Of a stretch of DNA of 64,000 nt, positions 25,332-34,454 are shown piece by piece. The stretch lies in contig NZ_CP086111.1 of the NCBI RefSeq assembly GCF_016806835.2, forward strand, positions 5,635,471-5,699,470, given 5' to 3'. This stretch comes from Skermanella rosea (GTDB lineage Bacteria > Pseudomonadota > Alphaproteobacteria > Azospirillales > Azospirillaceae). Position 1 is the first letter of the stretch; every line of letters starts with the position of its first letter. A model generated the notes under the pieces. That model had not been told where the DNA came from. It made no database searches and saw nothing but the letters and a program-made list of their open reading frames with translations. A program made the translations under genes and the position numbers.

Positions 25332-25802
25332 TTATCTTCTCACGTGCCTGGGCTGGAAGCTCTTCACGTAGTTCTCGCTTTGCCGGACATGTTCGGAGTT
25401 GTTCGTCCAGAAGTCCGGGGTTTCCAGATCGATGACCTTCCAGAGCATCTTCAGGAGCCTGTAATAGTTCTTCTGATCCAGCAGCGGCTCGATGGCATCG
25501 ACGTCGAAACCAGCGGTGTGCCGTGAGCCTGCCTTGCGCAGATGCTCCTTCACGTTATGCCAGATCCTCAGGATGTCCCCGTGCTGCCCTTCCCGGGAGC
25601 TGCGGTGCTTTATGTAGGTTTCCTGGATCGCATAGTAGAAGGTCTGGAGCATGGTGAGCGAGCCAGGGTCCCTGATGGTCATCCGCTCCGGCAGGATGTC
25701 GCACTGGTCGAGCAGCAATATCTCCGAACTGTCGACGAACTGCATCCGGACGCCTTCGATATACAGGACTTCACCTTTTTTGACGGAGTATCGAAGCGCC
25801 AT
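25332..25802 (-). CDS. flbT: FlbT-like flagellin regulator (156 aa)
   Basis: Similar in opening to FlbT, the alphaproteobacterial post-transcriptional repressor that binds flagellin mRNA: MALRYSVKKGEVLYIEG, then LLLDQCDILPERMTI and a helix with YYAIQETYI. The C-terminal half (FDVDAIEPLLDQKNYYRLLKML) is typical of the family's helical end. The sequence is divergent, so the call rests partly on the neighbouring flaF and flagellin genes. It is the last gene of a five-gene minus-strand flagellin cluster. Confidence 0.65.
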   Translation of the reverse strand: MALRYSVKKGEVLYIEGVRMQFVDSSEILLLDQCDILPERMTIRDPGSLTMLQTFYYAIQETYIKHRSSREGQHGDILRIWHNVKEHLRKAGSRHTAGFDVDAIEPLLDQKNYYRLLKMLWKVIDLETPDFWTNNSEHVRQSENYVKSFQPRHVRR

Positions 25803-25858
25803 CTTTCTTGCTCACTCGGTTCTGGATGCGGTGCGGACGGTCCGGCAGGTTGGGTGCC

Positions 25859-27109
25859 TCAGGCCGGCTTCCGCGCGACGAAGATCGTACCGAACACCGG
25901 CCGGCCGGCGTTGACGCGGAGCTGCTCGCGGGCGGCGGTCAACACCTCGAAGCCGGCGTCGGCCAGAGCTTTCTCGACATAGGACCTGCGGTGGGCGAAG
26001 CGGCCCGCTGTGGAAACCTCAAAGTCGTCAAGGAAACACTCCTCGACCGAGAAGACGAACAGGCCGCCATCTTCCAAGACGTCGGAGACCTTGGCGACGA
26101 ACCCGTCGAGCCGGCCGATATAGCCGCACACGTCGGCGGCGACCGCGACCGAATAGGCGCGGTCGATCTCGCCCAGAGACTCCTGCAGGTTGACGGCCTC
26201 GATCTGGTCGTAGACACGCTTCTCCAGCGCCTTGGCCAGCATGTTGCGGGAGATGTCGACGCCCTTCTGGAAGTCGGCGACGTCGCGCAGCATGAGGCCG
26301 ACCAAGCCGGTCCCGCAGCCGAGATCGAGGACGGACGCGAAACGCGGCCGGCCGGAAGCGGCCTTCAGCAGGTAGCGGCGGACGAGGCCCGGCACGCGGT
26401 ATCGCAGCTTCTCGATCAGGTCGGTTTCGAAATGGCTGGCGTAATCGTCGAACAGCCCCGCCACGAACTCGGGCGGAACGGTGTCCATCGCCTCGTTCCG
26501 CAGCAATGCCAGCATGTGCTTCGACCGGGAATTCGTCGGGTCCAATTCGACGGCCCGCTCGAACGCCGCCGCGGCTTCGGCGCCGCGCCCGGGACTGCGG
26601 TGCAGGGCGTTGCCTATGTTGTGGTACAGTTCCGGCGCCTCGACCAAGGCCAGGGTGCGCCGGCAGACCTCGATGCTGCGCCCGAAATCCTTCAGGAAAT
26701 TCAGCGTGCTCGACAGGTTTACCGCCGCATCGACCATGTCGGGGTGGGCCGCCAGGACGGTTTCGAACAGTTCGACCGCGGCCTCGTGGCTTCCCTGCCC
26801 CCGCATCGCGAGGCCCAGGTTCACGTAGAGCTGGGGATGCTGTTCCCGCTCCGAATTGTTGATCGCCTTCACATGGAAGACGACCGCCTCGTCGAACATC
26901 TGCAATTTCTGGAGATGGACGGCGAAGCCGTTGAGCAGTTCCCAGTCATGGGGCCTGGACATCACGGCGGTCGCCAGATCCTGGACCGCGTCGACCAGGG
27001 TGCGGGTCTCCTCCGGGCCGCCACTGGCCCGCAGGAGGGTCGCGCGCTGCTTCAACTCCGCCGGTTCGACGGAAGCGGCCGGTTCTTGCAGGGTTGTCTC
27101 GGCAAGCAT
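25859..27109 (-). CDS. TPR-repeat SAM-dependent methyltransferase (416 aa)
   Basis: About residues 35-205 form tetratricopeptide repeats (PQLYVNLGLAMRGQGSHEAA; PELYHNIGNALHRSPGRG; AAAAFERAVELDPTNS). A methyltransferase domain follows, with the SAM-binding VLDLGCGTGLVGLML at about residue 255 and the later GVDISRNML and VLEDGGLFVFSVEE strands. GGAGAG precedes the ATG. Its place between flagellin regulators suggests it methylates flagellin or a flagellar glycan precursor, but the substrate is inference. Confidence 0.8.
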   Translation of the reverse strand: MLAETTLQEPAASVEPAELKQRATLLRASGGPEETRTLVDAVQDLATAVMSRPHDWELLNGFAVHLQKLQMFDEAVVFHVKAINNSEREQHPQLYVNLGLAMRGQGSHEAAVELFETVLAAHPDMVDAAVNLSSTLNFLKDFGRSIEVCRRTLALVEAPELYHNIGNALHRSPGRGAEAAAAFERAVELDPTNSRSKHMLALLRNEAMDTVPPEFVAGLFDDYASHFETDLIEKLRYRVPGLVRRYLLKAASGRPRFASVLDLGCGTGLVGLMLRDVADFQKGVDISRNMLAKALEKRVYDQIEAVNLQESLGEIDRAYSVAVAADVCGYIGRLDGFVAKVSDVLEDGGLFVFSVEECFLDDFEVSTAGRFAHRRSYVEKALADAGFEVLTAAREQLRVNAGRPVFGTIFVARKPA

Positions 27110-27157
27110 CGATTCTCTCCAGGTCCGGACCGAACCGTCCGGCGGACAAGGCGGCGT

Positions 27158-27898
27158 TCAGGCAAAAAGGTTCAGTTTCCACTGCTCCGGACCGGCCGAC
27201 ACGGACGTGTCGTCGGAGAGCATCAGGAAGCGCTTGGCCATTTTGTCGACGAATTTCGGATCGCCCAGGTCGGAGACCTTCAGGCGTTTCTCGATCGCGG
27301 CGGCCTGCGCCTCGACCGACTGGTTGGCAATCTCCAGGGGCAGGCCCAGCGCTGTCGTCACGACGTGGCGCAGGCGCTGGTCGCCGAGGATGTCGTAGGC
27401 GTTCTTGACGCTTGATGCATTGTCCTTCAGGTACAGGGCCAGGGGAACCGCCGAGTTCTGGGTGGACAGTCCGTCGTTGTACCTGCTCTTGACGTAGAGT
27501 TCGGCCAGGTCGTTCTTGGTGCTTTCCCGCTGGATCTGCCCGAGTCCCTTCTCGCCGAACTGGAGCAGGCTGGCGGCCACCTTGTAGCGCTTGTCCGTCA
27601 GCCTGTTCATCAGGGCGTCGGAGTCCTCGGCCTTCTGGGTCAGGGCCTTCTTGATCAGGCCCATCTTGTCCGTTTCCTTGCCGAGATCCACCGCATCGAG
27701 GACGAATTGCGTCAGTCGGCGATCCTTGAACAGATCCTCGACCGACTTGACGCTCTGGATCTTGTCGCGGAAGTAGTTCACCTCGGCCTTGACATCCTTC
27801 CGGGCAGCCATCTTCTCCAGTGCCGTGTCGCTCTGCTTGAGGGCCAGCTGATAGGCCGCCAGGGCCGGCATTTTGTAGAAGACGATGCTGTTGGACAT
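27158..27898 (-). CDS. DUF1217 flagellum-associated protein (246 aa)
   Basis: It matches the DUF1217 family found beside flagellar genes in alphaproteobacteria: repeated helical blocks with YFRDKIQSVKSVEDLFKDRR, VLDAVDLGKETDKMG and AYDILGDQRLRHVV. There is no signal peptide. Family function is not established; linkage with flaF, flbT and flagellin supports a part in filament assembly or export. Confidence 0.75.
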   Translation of the reverse strand: MSNSIVFYKMPALAAYQLALKQSDTALEKMAARKDVKAEVNYFRDKIQSVKSVEDLFKDRRLTQFVLDAVDLGKETDKMGLIKKALTQKAEDSDALMNRLTDKRYKVAASLLQFGEKGLGQIQRESTKNDLAELYVKSRYNDGLSTQNSAVPLALYLKDNASSVKNAYDILGDQRLRHVVTTALGLPLEIANQSVEAQAAAIEKRLKVSDLGDPKFVDKMAKRFLMLSDDTSVSAGPEQWKLNLFA

Positions 27899-27928
27899 GG
27901 TCCGGCTCCCGAAGGTGGAACGATCCCC

Positions 27929-28336
27929 TTACGCGCCGCGGCGCTCGCTCTGAGGTCCGGCTGCCATCGGTGGCGCCTCGCCCTGGGCTGCGAGCCCCTC
28001 GATCATCTGGGTATTGATGTCGATGAGGAAGTCGACGTCCAGCTTGCCGGTCGCGTTCTCGTCGATCTCGCGGATGACGGTCTGCCCGATGGAGATGATC
28101 TGGGCGCGGAGCGGAGCCGGCAGGCGGTTCTGATCGTCCCGCAGCAGGTTGACGACGGTCTGCCAGAGCAGCCTGTTGTCCGACGCTGCCCTGACGAGCC
28201 CTATTCCATCCGGGTTCGCCTTGCCCTCGATCAGGCCGAAAGTCACGCGCTTGAAAAGATTGGCCTCCTGCGAGCGATAATCCGTCTTCATCATCGCCGC
28301 CTGTTTATAGGCCTTCAGATTCGTGTTCATTGCCAC
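27929..28336 (-). CDS. flaF: FlaF flagellin-synthesis regulator (135 aa)
   Basis: Matches FlaF, the alphaproteobacterial activator of flagellin translation that opposes FlbT and acts as a secretion chaperone: an early AYKQAA segment, EANLFKRVTFGLIEG, NRLLWQTVVNLLRDDQNRLP, LRAQIISI and LIDINTQMIEGL. The start is GTG at 28336 or ATG at 28330. It is 130 bp downstream of flagellin. Confidence 0.85.
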   Translation of the reverse strand: MAMNTNLKAYKQAAMMKTDYRSQEANLFKRVTFGLIEGKANPDGIGLVRAASDNRLLWQTVVNLLRDDQNRLPAPLRAQIISIGQTVIREIDENATGKLDVDFLIDINTQMIEGLAAQGEAPPMAAGPQSERRGA

Positions 28337-28464
28337 GTCCGTTCTGAACCGCTTCCGGTGATGGTTTCGAGTGGGGAGAAAGGAATACCGCCAAGCGCGC
28401 CGAGAACGTCGGGAGTTCGCATCCGCCCTTTCCGGACCGGAGCCCGGAAAGGGCGGGGGCGACC

Positions 28465-29283
28465 TTAACGGAACAGGCCCAGCAGCGACTGCGGCGACTG
28501 GTTGGCGATCGACAGCGCCTGGCTGGAAAGCTGCTGCTTGACCTGCAGCGACTGCAGGCGGGCACTTTCCTTGGCGAGGTCGGCGTCAACGATGGCGCCC
28601 AGGCCGGTGTTGGTCGCGTCGGCGATCGCGTTGTTGAACCCGATCTGGTTGGTGACCCGGCGGCTGTCGGCAGCCAACTGGTTCATCCCCGTGCCGAGTT
28701 CGGTCATGGCATCGTCGACGCCGGCGCCATCCGCGATCAGGGCGGCGGCTTCGGTGGCATTCGTCACAGCGGTAAGCTTGTCCAGCACGTCGGTCTTGAG
28801 ATCCTTCGCCTTCACCTCGATGTTGCCGCCATCGACGTTAGAGATGATCTTCTGGCCGGTCGTGCTGTCGATCAGGTTGACACCGTTGTACTTCGCATCC
28901 TTGATGAAGTTGTCGATGTCTTCCTTCAGGGTCGTATACTGTGCATTGTAGTTCGCACGGTCGGTAGCGTTCAGAGCTTCGTCGGACAGCTTGGTGAGGA
29001 CGACGCGGACGTCCTGGAGCGACTTGGAGATGTTTTCGCCGGCCTTGACGGCGACGTCGATCATTCCCTTGCCGACAGCGAGACGCTCGTTCACGGCGCC
29101 GATCGCCTTGACGTCGCTGCGGATGCCTTCCGCGACGGCGTAGGACGCGCCGTCGTCATAGGCGTCGGCAACGTTCAGGCCGGTGCTGATGCGTTTCTGC
29201 GTCGACGACAGGGAGTCGCTGACGCTGTTCAGGTTCTTCAGGGCAACCATCGCCCCGATGTTGGTATTGACTGAGTTGGCCAT
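28465..29283 (-). CDS. Flagellin (272 aa)
   Basis: Conserved N-terminal (VNTNIGAMVALKNL, QKRISTGLNVADAYDDGA) and C-terminal (LQVKQQLSSQALSIANQSPQSLLGLF) coiled-coil domains with a short variable middle, giving a small flagellin with no D2/D3 hypervariable domains. It forms the filament after export by the flagellar type III system. It heads a cluster with flaF, a DUF1217 gene, a methyltransferase and flbT. Confidence 0.95.
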   Translation of the reverse strand: MANSVNTNIGAMVALKNLNSVSDSLSSTQKRISTGLNVADAYDDGASYAVAEGIRSDVKAIGAVNERLAVGKGMIDVAVKAGENISKSLQDVRVVLTKLSDEALNATDRANYNAQYTTLKEDIDNFIKDAKYNGVNLIDSTTGQKIISNVDGGNIEVKAKDLKTDVLDKLTAVTNATEAAALIADGAGVDDAMTELGTGMNQLAADSRRVTNQIGFNNAIADATNTGLGAIVDADLAKESARLQSLQVKQQLSSQALSIANQSPQSLLGLFR

Positions 29284-29357
29284 CCGAGCCTCACGTTTTG
29301 GATTGAAGCGACTTTCTGCCGCCTAATGATGTTGGCGCGGAAACATGAATAAGACCT

Positions 29358-29395
29358 TAATATCGGGATATTATGACTTACGTATTATGTCATAA
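29358..29395. promoter_or_regulatory. Two overlapping palindromes upstream of flagellin
   Basis: TAATATC-GG-GATATTA at 29358-29373 is directly followed, with a shared TTA, by TTATGAC-N11-GTCATAA at 29371-29395. They lie 75-110 bp upstream of the flagellin ATG in an AT-rich patch. They may be operator sites; no known flagellar regulator consensus was recognised. Confidence 0.5.
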
Positions 29396-29756
29396 CTTGG
29401 ATTATTACTTGTTGTCTTTGGGTATTTACTTAGCGCAGACGTCTCGCGCCACAGTCTCTCTGCATAACTTTTCTTGCAATAAGCGAAAGGGTGCGTTTCC
29501 TGCTTCGTTTCCTATTATGGCTCGCGATGAATCATCCAGAAAACGGAAGGGCAGAATCCATATCCTTACCTTCAGGCAACGATCATGGGGCTTAATGCAA
29601 CTCTCGATAGTAGTCCCTCGGTCCGGTCCTGGCGCGAAGGCCTATGACGTTCCTGCTCATCCGGAGATCATAGGAGACACCCGTACCAGTCACGGCGCCC
29701 TCGCGATGCCGGTCTCCAAGCCAGGGCCTCTCCCGCCTGCGGCTTGGGCGGGGCAA
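29396..29756. other. Intergenic between flagellin and the next operon
   Basis: About 360 bp. There is no gene with a start signal on either strand. A very long plus-strand open frame crosses it and continues over 6 kb of real minus-strand genes, and is not considered coding. Confidence 0.45.
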
Positions 29757-30755
29757 CTATCCGTCGGCCCGCCAGCCCTGGAGCACGCGCATGTAGTTCG
29801 CCCGCTCGAAGGCCGCCGGATCGGGGCAGCGCCGCAGGTTCATGCTGCCCTGCATCTGCTCCAGGGAGGCGTAGTCGCGCTCCTCCATCCAGCGGCGCAA
29901 GCCGTCTTTCAGCACCGTCAGGTGCTCCGGCCCGTGGCGCAGCAGCGCCGACACGGTCTGCACGGCGTGGGCGCCGGCCATCACCGCCTTGACCACGTCC
30001 TCCACCCGATGGACCCCGCCCGACGCCGCCAGCGCGGGCCTGATCCGGCCGGACAGGATCGCCAGCCAGTGCAGGCGCAGCAGCAGTTCCGACGGGTCGG
30101 AAAGCTGGACCCGCGGCGTCACCTCCAGCGCCTCGATATCGATATCGGGCTGGTAGAAGCGGTTGAACAGCACCACCCCGTCGATCCCGACATCCTCCAG
30201 CCGGCGGACGACCGCGGCGACGCTGGAGAAGAACGGCGACAGCTTCACCGCGACCGGGATCGCGACCGCGCGGCGGACGGCGACGGCGACGCCGACCAGC
30301 CGGTCCTCGACCACCTGCCCGGGTTCGTTGGGATCGGCCGCGACGGCATAGACGTTCAGTTCCAGCGCGTCGGCGCCGGCCTCCTCCATCAGCTTGGCGT
30401 AACGGATCCAGCCCGACCGGCTGACGCCGTTCAGCGAGGCGATCACCGGCACACCGACCGCGCCCTTGATCCGGCGGATCTGCTCCAGATAGCCCTCGGG
30501 ACCCAGCGCGAAACCGTCGAGCGGGGGCAGGTAGCTCAGCGCCTCCGCGAAGCTGTCGGCGGGACGCTCCGCCGCATGGACGGCCGCGAGCTGCTCGCCG
30601 GAGATCTGTTCCTCGAACAGGGAATGCATGACGATGGCGGAGGCCCCGGCATCCTCCAGCCGACGGACCATGTCCAGGTCGTCGACCAGGGGCGACGCGC
30701 CCGGCATGATCGGATGGGGCAGCTCGAAGCCGAGATAGCGCGTGCGCAGGTCCAT
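29757..30755 (-). CDS. Dihydroorotate-dehydrogenase-like flavoprotein (332 aa)
   Basis: A TIM-barrel FMN protein of the DHOD/PreA class: LGFELPHPIMPGASPLVDD at the start, GVPVIASLNGVS, the ALELNVYA strand (Asn near the substrate site), AVKLSPFFSS and LAASGGVHRVEDV for phosphate binding. It lies 27 bp after nifJ in the same direction. Such proteins accompany PFOR genes in several bacteria, and use of ferredoxin electrons for a pyrimidine-type or unknown substrate is possible. It is probably not the housekeeping PyrD. Confidence 0.8.
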   Translation of the reverse strand: MDLRTRYLGFELPHPIMPGASPLVDDLDMVRRLEDAGASAIVMHSLFEEQISGEQLAAVHAAERPADSFAEALSYLPPLDGFALGPEGYLEQIRRIKGAVGVPVIASLNGVSRSGWIRYAKLMEEAGADALELNVYAVAADPNEPGQVVEDRLVGVAVAVRRAVAIPVAVKLSPFFSSVAAVVRRLEDVGIDGVVLFNRFYQPDIDIEALEVTPRVQLSDPSELLLRLHWLAILSGRIRPALAASGGVHRVEDVVKAVMAGAHAVQTVSALLRHGPEHLTVLKDGLRRWMEERDYASLEQMQGSMNLRRCPDPAAFERANYMRVLQGWRADG

Positions 30756-30782
30756 GATCGCTCCCCTCCCCTCGATGAGTGG

Positions 30783-33700
30783 TCAGTCGGCCGCCGGCTC
30801 GACGAACCCCGCCATGTGGCGGTAAAGGTCCAGGCGCAGCCTGTTCTCGGTCTCCGCAGCCTTGAGCAGCCGCCGGAACCGCTCGGGGTCGTCACGCCGG
30901 ACGACGCCGAAGCGGGTCTCGTTGGCCATGAAGTCGGCCAGCCGAGCCTTGGGCGGGCCGCTGTCCAGCTGAAGCGGCGGTTGCCCGGCCGCCAAGCGGC
31001 GCGGGTCGTAGCGGAACAGCGGCCAGTGTCCGCTGTCGACCGCCAGCTTCTGCTGGTCGAGCTGGTGGCACAGGTCGTAGCCGTGGGCGACGCAGGGGCT
31101 GTAGGCGATGACCAGGGACGGGCCGGGATAGGATTCGGCCTCCATGAAGGCCTTGACCGTCTGCGCGTCCTTGGCGCCGAACGCGACATGGGCGACATAG
31201 ACATGGCCGTAAGCCATCGCCAGCATGCCCAGGTCCTTCTTGCCGACCGCCCGGCCGGCCATGGCGAACTTGGCCGAGGCGCCGAGCGGCGTCGCCTTGG
31301 ACTGCTGGCCGCCGGTATTCGAATAGACCTCCGTGTCCAGCACCAGCACGTTCACGTCCCGGTCCGAGGACAGGACATGGTCCAGGCCGCCATAGCCGAT
31401 GTCGTAGGCCCAGCCGTCGCCGCCGACGATCCAGACCGACTTGGGCGCGAGATAATCGGCCAGAAGCTCCAGCCGCCGGGCGGCGGGGCCGGCGATCCCG
31501 GCCAGATGCCGGCGCAGTTCCAGGACGGCCTCCCGCCGGGCCTTGAGCGCGCCTTCCCCGGCAGGCCCTTCCGCCAGCAGGCCCTGCACGAGCCCTTCGG
31601 GAAGGTCAGGCCCCAGCCCGCGCAGCAGAGCCCTGGCCTGATCGGCCAGCTGGTCGATCCCGACCCGGATGCCGAAGCCGAACTCGGCATTGTCCTCGAA
31701 CAGGGAATTGGCCCAGGCCGGCCCGCGACCGTCGGCATTGGTCGCATAAGGCGTGGTCGGCAGGTTTCCGCCATAGATCGACGAGCAGCCGGTGGCGTTG
31801 GCGATCACTGCGCGGTCACCGAACAGCTGGGTCAGCAGCTTGACATAGGGCGTCTCGCCGCAGCCGGCGCAGGCGCCGGAGAACTCGAACAGCGGCTCGA
31901 ACAGCTGCACCTGCTTGACGTTGTGGGGCACCCGCTCGCGCGGGGCTTCCAGCACCTGCCGGAAATAGTCCCAGAGCGGCCGGGCCGCCGGGCGCACCGC
32001 GTCGGCGGGCCTCATCTCCAGCGCCTTGCGCCGGGGATTGCCCTTGTCCTTGGCCGGGCAGACCTCGACGCACAGGGTGCAGCCGGTGCAGTCGTCGGGA
32101 GCCACCTGGAGCAGGTACTTCGCCCCCTGGAACTCGTCGCCGCGATAGTCGAGCGCCACGAATCCTTCCGGGGCGTCCGCCAGGTCGGCGGGTGCGGCGG
32201 CCTTGACCCGGATCGCGGCGTGCGGGCAGACCATCGCGCACTTGTTGCACTGGATGCACAGCTCGGCGTTCCAGATCGGGATCTCGGTCGCGATCATGCG
32301 CTTCTCGTAGCGCGTGGTGCCCAGCGGCCAGGTCCCGTCGACCGGGAAGGCGCTGACCGGCAGCCGGTCGCCGTGCCCGGCGAGCATCAGCGCCGTGACC
32401 CTTTGGACGAAGTCCGGCGCGTCGCCGGGAACCGCCGGCGGCCGGGGAAGGCCGGTGGGCCGGGCGGGAACCGGGACCGGCACCAGATGGGCCAGCGCCT
32501 CGTCCACGGCGGCATTGTTGCGCCGGACCATCTCCTCGCTGCGGCGGCCATAGGTCTTCTCGATCGCGGCGCGGATCTCGGCGATCGCCTCGTCGCGCGG
32601 CATCACCTCGGACAGGGCGAAGAAGCAGGTCTGCATGATGGTGTTGATGCGGCGCCCCAGCCCCGCCTCCCGGGCGACCCGGCTGGCGTCGATCGCGTGG
32701 AGCCGCAAGGACCGCTCGATCGCCAGTTCCTGGACCTCGCGCGGCAGCCGGGCCCAGACCTCCTCCGGGGTGCCGGGAAGGTTCAGCAGCACCTGGGCGC
32801 CCGGAGCGGCCAGTTCCAGGACCTCCGCCCGCTCCAGCAGGGGAGCGTGGTGGCAGGCGACGAAGCCGGCCTTGCGGATCAGCCAGGGAGCGTTGACCGG
32901 GTGTCGGCCGAAACGCAGGTGGGAGACGGTGGTGGCGCCGGCCTTGCGGCTGTCATAGACGAAATAGCCCTGGGCATGGGCGCCCGTATGCTCCGCGATG
33001 ATCTTCAGCGAATTCTTGTTGGCGCCGACCGTCCCGTCCGAGCCCAGGCCGAAGAACACCGCCCGCATGGTGTCGGGCGGCTCGATGTCGAGATCGGGAT
33101 CGAACGCCAGCGAGGAATGACTCACGTCGTCGGTGATGCCGACGGTGAATCGCCGCTTCGGCTGCGGCCTGGTCAGTTCCTCGAACACCGCCGCGGCCAT
33201 GCCGGGCGTGAACTCCTTGGACGACAACCCGTAGCGCCCGCCGATCACCAGGGGACGGGCCGAGGACTCCGCCGGAGCGTCGGCCAGCGCCGCGACCACG
33301 TCGAGGAACAGGGGTTCGCCGACGGAGCCCGGCTCCTTGGTCCGGTCCAGCACCGCGACCGCGCGGACCGTCCTCGGCAGTGCCGCCAGGAAGCCGGCGG
33401 TGTCGAAGGGCCGGTAGAGCCGCACGGTCAGCGCGCCGACCTTGTGGCCGCGCGCCGCCAGCCAGAGCGCGGTTTCCCGCACCGTCCGGGCGCCCGACCC
33501 CATGGCGACCACGACCCGCTCGGCGTCCGGCGCGCCGTCATAGTCGAACGGGGCGTAGCGCCGGCCGGTCAGCGCCGCGAAGCGGTCCAGGACGCCGCGG
33601 ACGATGCCGGGGCAGGCTTCGTAGAACGGATTGCAGGCCTCGCGCGCCTGGAAGAAGACATCCGCGTTCTGCGCGGTGCCGCGGATCACGGGGTGGTCGG

Positions 33701-34376
33701 GGCTCAGCGCCCGCCGGCGCAGGGCGTCGATCCCCTCCCCGTCCAGCAGGCCCCGGATCTGGTCGTCGTCCAGCGGGGCCACCCGGTTCAGCTCGTGGGA
33801 GGTGCGGAACCCGTCGAAGAAATGGATGAAGGGGATACGGGATTCCAGGGTCGCGGCATGGGCGACCAGGGCCATGTCCTGCGCCTCCTGCACGGTGGAG
33901 GACGCCAGCATGGCGAAGCCGGTCTGGCGGCAGGCCATCACGTCGGAATGGTCGCCGAAGATCGACAGGGCATGGGTCGCCAGGGTGCGCGCCGCCACAT
34001 GGAGCACGAAGGGCGTCAGCTCGCCCGCGATCTTGTAGAGGTTGGGGATCATCAGCAGCAGGCCCTGGGACGCCGTGAAGCTGGTCGCCAGCGCGCCGGC
34101 CTGGAGCGCGCCGTGGATCGCCCCGGCGGCGCCGCCCTCCGACTGCATCTCGACCACCTTGGGAACCTGCCCCCACAGGTTGGGCCGTCCCTTGGCCGCC
34201 CACTCGTCCGCCAGTTCGCCCATGGGCGAGGCGGGGGTTATGGGGTAGATCGCGATGACCTCGCTGGCCCGGTAGGCGACGGAGGCCGCGGCCTGGTTGC
34301 CGTCGATGATCTCGCCGGCCTGCGTCCGGCCCTCCCCAGAGCTGCTCGCGATGGCGACGGACCCGTCGTCGGGCAT
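30783..34376 (-). CDS. nifJ: Pyruvate:ferredoxin (flavodoxin) oxidoreductase, single chain (1197 aa)
   Basis: Oxidatively decarboxylates pyruvate to acetyl-CoA with reduction of ferredoxin or flavodoxin. Visible in order: the N-terminal pyrimidine-binding domain (AYRASEVIAIYPITPASPMGE), the gamma domain with GLGSDGTVGANKNSLKII, two 4Fe-4S motifs (CIQCNKCAMVCPHAAI, CTGCTLCVEVCPA) near residues 700-770, a CAGCGET cysteine pair, and the thiamine-diphosphate domain (ATGCSSIYGGNLPTTPY, LDTEVYSNTGGQQSKATP). The length is that of the NifJ type. An FNR-type box lies 60 bp before the ATG, so expression under low oxygen or during nitrogen fixation is likely. Confidence 0.95.
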   Translation of the reverse strand: MPDDGSVAIASSSGEGRTQAGEIIDGNQAAASVAYRASEVIAIYPITPASPMGELADEWAAKGRPNLWGQVPKVVEMQSEGGAAGAIHGALQAGALATSFTASQGLLLMIPNLYKIAGELTPFVLHVAARTLATHALSIFGDHSDVMACRQTGFAMLASSTVQEAQDMALVAHAATLESRIPFIHFFDGFRTSHELNRVAPLDDDQIRGLLDGEGIDALRRRALSPDHPVIRGTAQNADVFFQAREACNPFYEACPGIVRGVLDRFAALTGRRYAPFDYDGAPDAERVVVAMGSGARTVRETALWLAARGHKVGALTVRLYRPFDTAGFLAALPRTVRAVAVLDRTKEPGSVGEPLFLDVVAALADAPAESSARPLVIGGRYGLSSKEFTPGMAAAVFEELTRPQPKRRFTVGITDDVSHSSLAFDPDLDIEPPDTMRAVFFGLGSDGTVGANKNSLKIIAEHTGAHAQGYFVYDSRKAGATTVSHLRFGRHPVNAPWLIRKAGFVACHHAPLLERAEVLELAAPGAQVLLNLPGTPEEVWARLPREVQELAIERSLRLHAIDASRVAREAGLGRRINTIMQTCFFALSEVMPRDEAIAEIRAAIEKTYGRRSEEMVRRNNAAVDEALAHLVPVPVPARPTGLPRPPAVPGDAPDFVQRVTALMLAGHGDRLPVSAFPVDGTWPLGTTRYEKRMIATEIPIWNAELCIQCNKCAMVCPHAAIRVKAAAPADLADAPEGFVALDYRGDEFQGAKYLLQVAPDDCTGCTLCVEVCPAKDKGNPRRKALEMRPADAVRPAARPLWDYFRQVLEAPRERVPHNVKQVQLFEPLFEFSGACAGCGETPYVKLLTQLFGDRAVIANATGCSSIYGGNLPTTPYATNADGRGPAWANSLFEDNAEFGFGIRVGIDQLADQARALLRGLGPDLPEGLVQGLLAEGPAGEGALKARREAVLELRRHLAGIAGPAARRLELLADYLAPKSVWIVGGDGWAYDIGYGGLDHVLSSDRDVNVLVLDTEVYSNTGGQQSKATPLGASAKFAMAGRAVGKKDLGMLAMAYGHVYVAHVAFGAKDAQTVKAFMEAESYPGPSLVIAYSPCVAHGYDLCHQLDQQKLAVDSGHWPLFRYDPRRLAAGQPPLQLDSGPPKARLADFMANETRFGVVRRDDPERFRRLLKAAETENRLRLDLYRHMAGFVEPAAD

Positions 34377-34428
34377 GGCATCCTCCCGCTATTTTCCGCC
34401 AGCATCGGCGGAAAGCGGGAGCGCCGCA

Positions 34429-34442
34429 TTGACATCGGTCAA
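34429..34442 (-). promoter_or_regulatory. CRP/FNR-type palindrome before nifJ
   Basis: TTGACATCGGTCAA is a perfect TTGAC-N4-GTCAA palindrome, centred about 59 bp upstream of the nifJ start. A direct repeat of ACATCGGTCAAGAAC follows at about 34446-34461. It fits FNR, FixK or DNR binding. Confidence 0.7.
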
Positions 34443-34454
34443 GAACAACATCGG

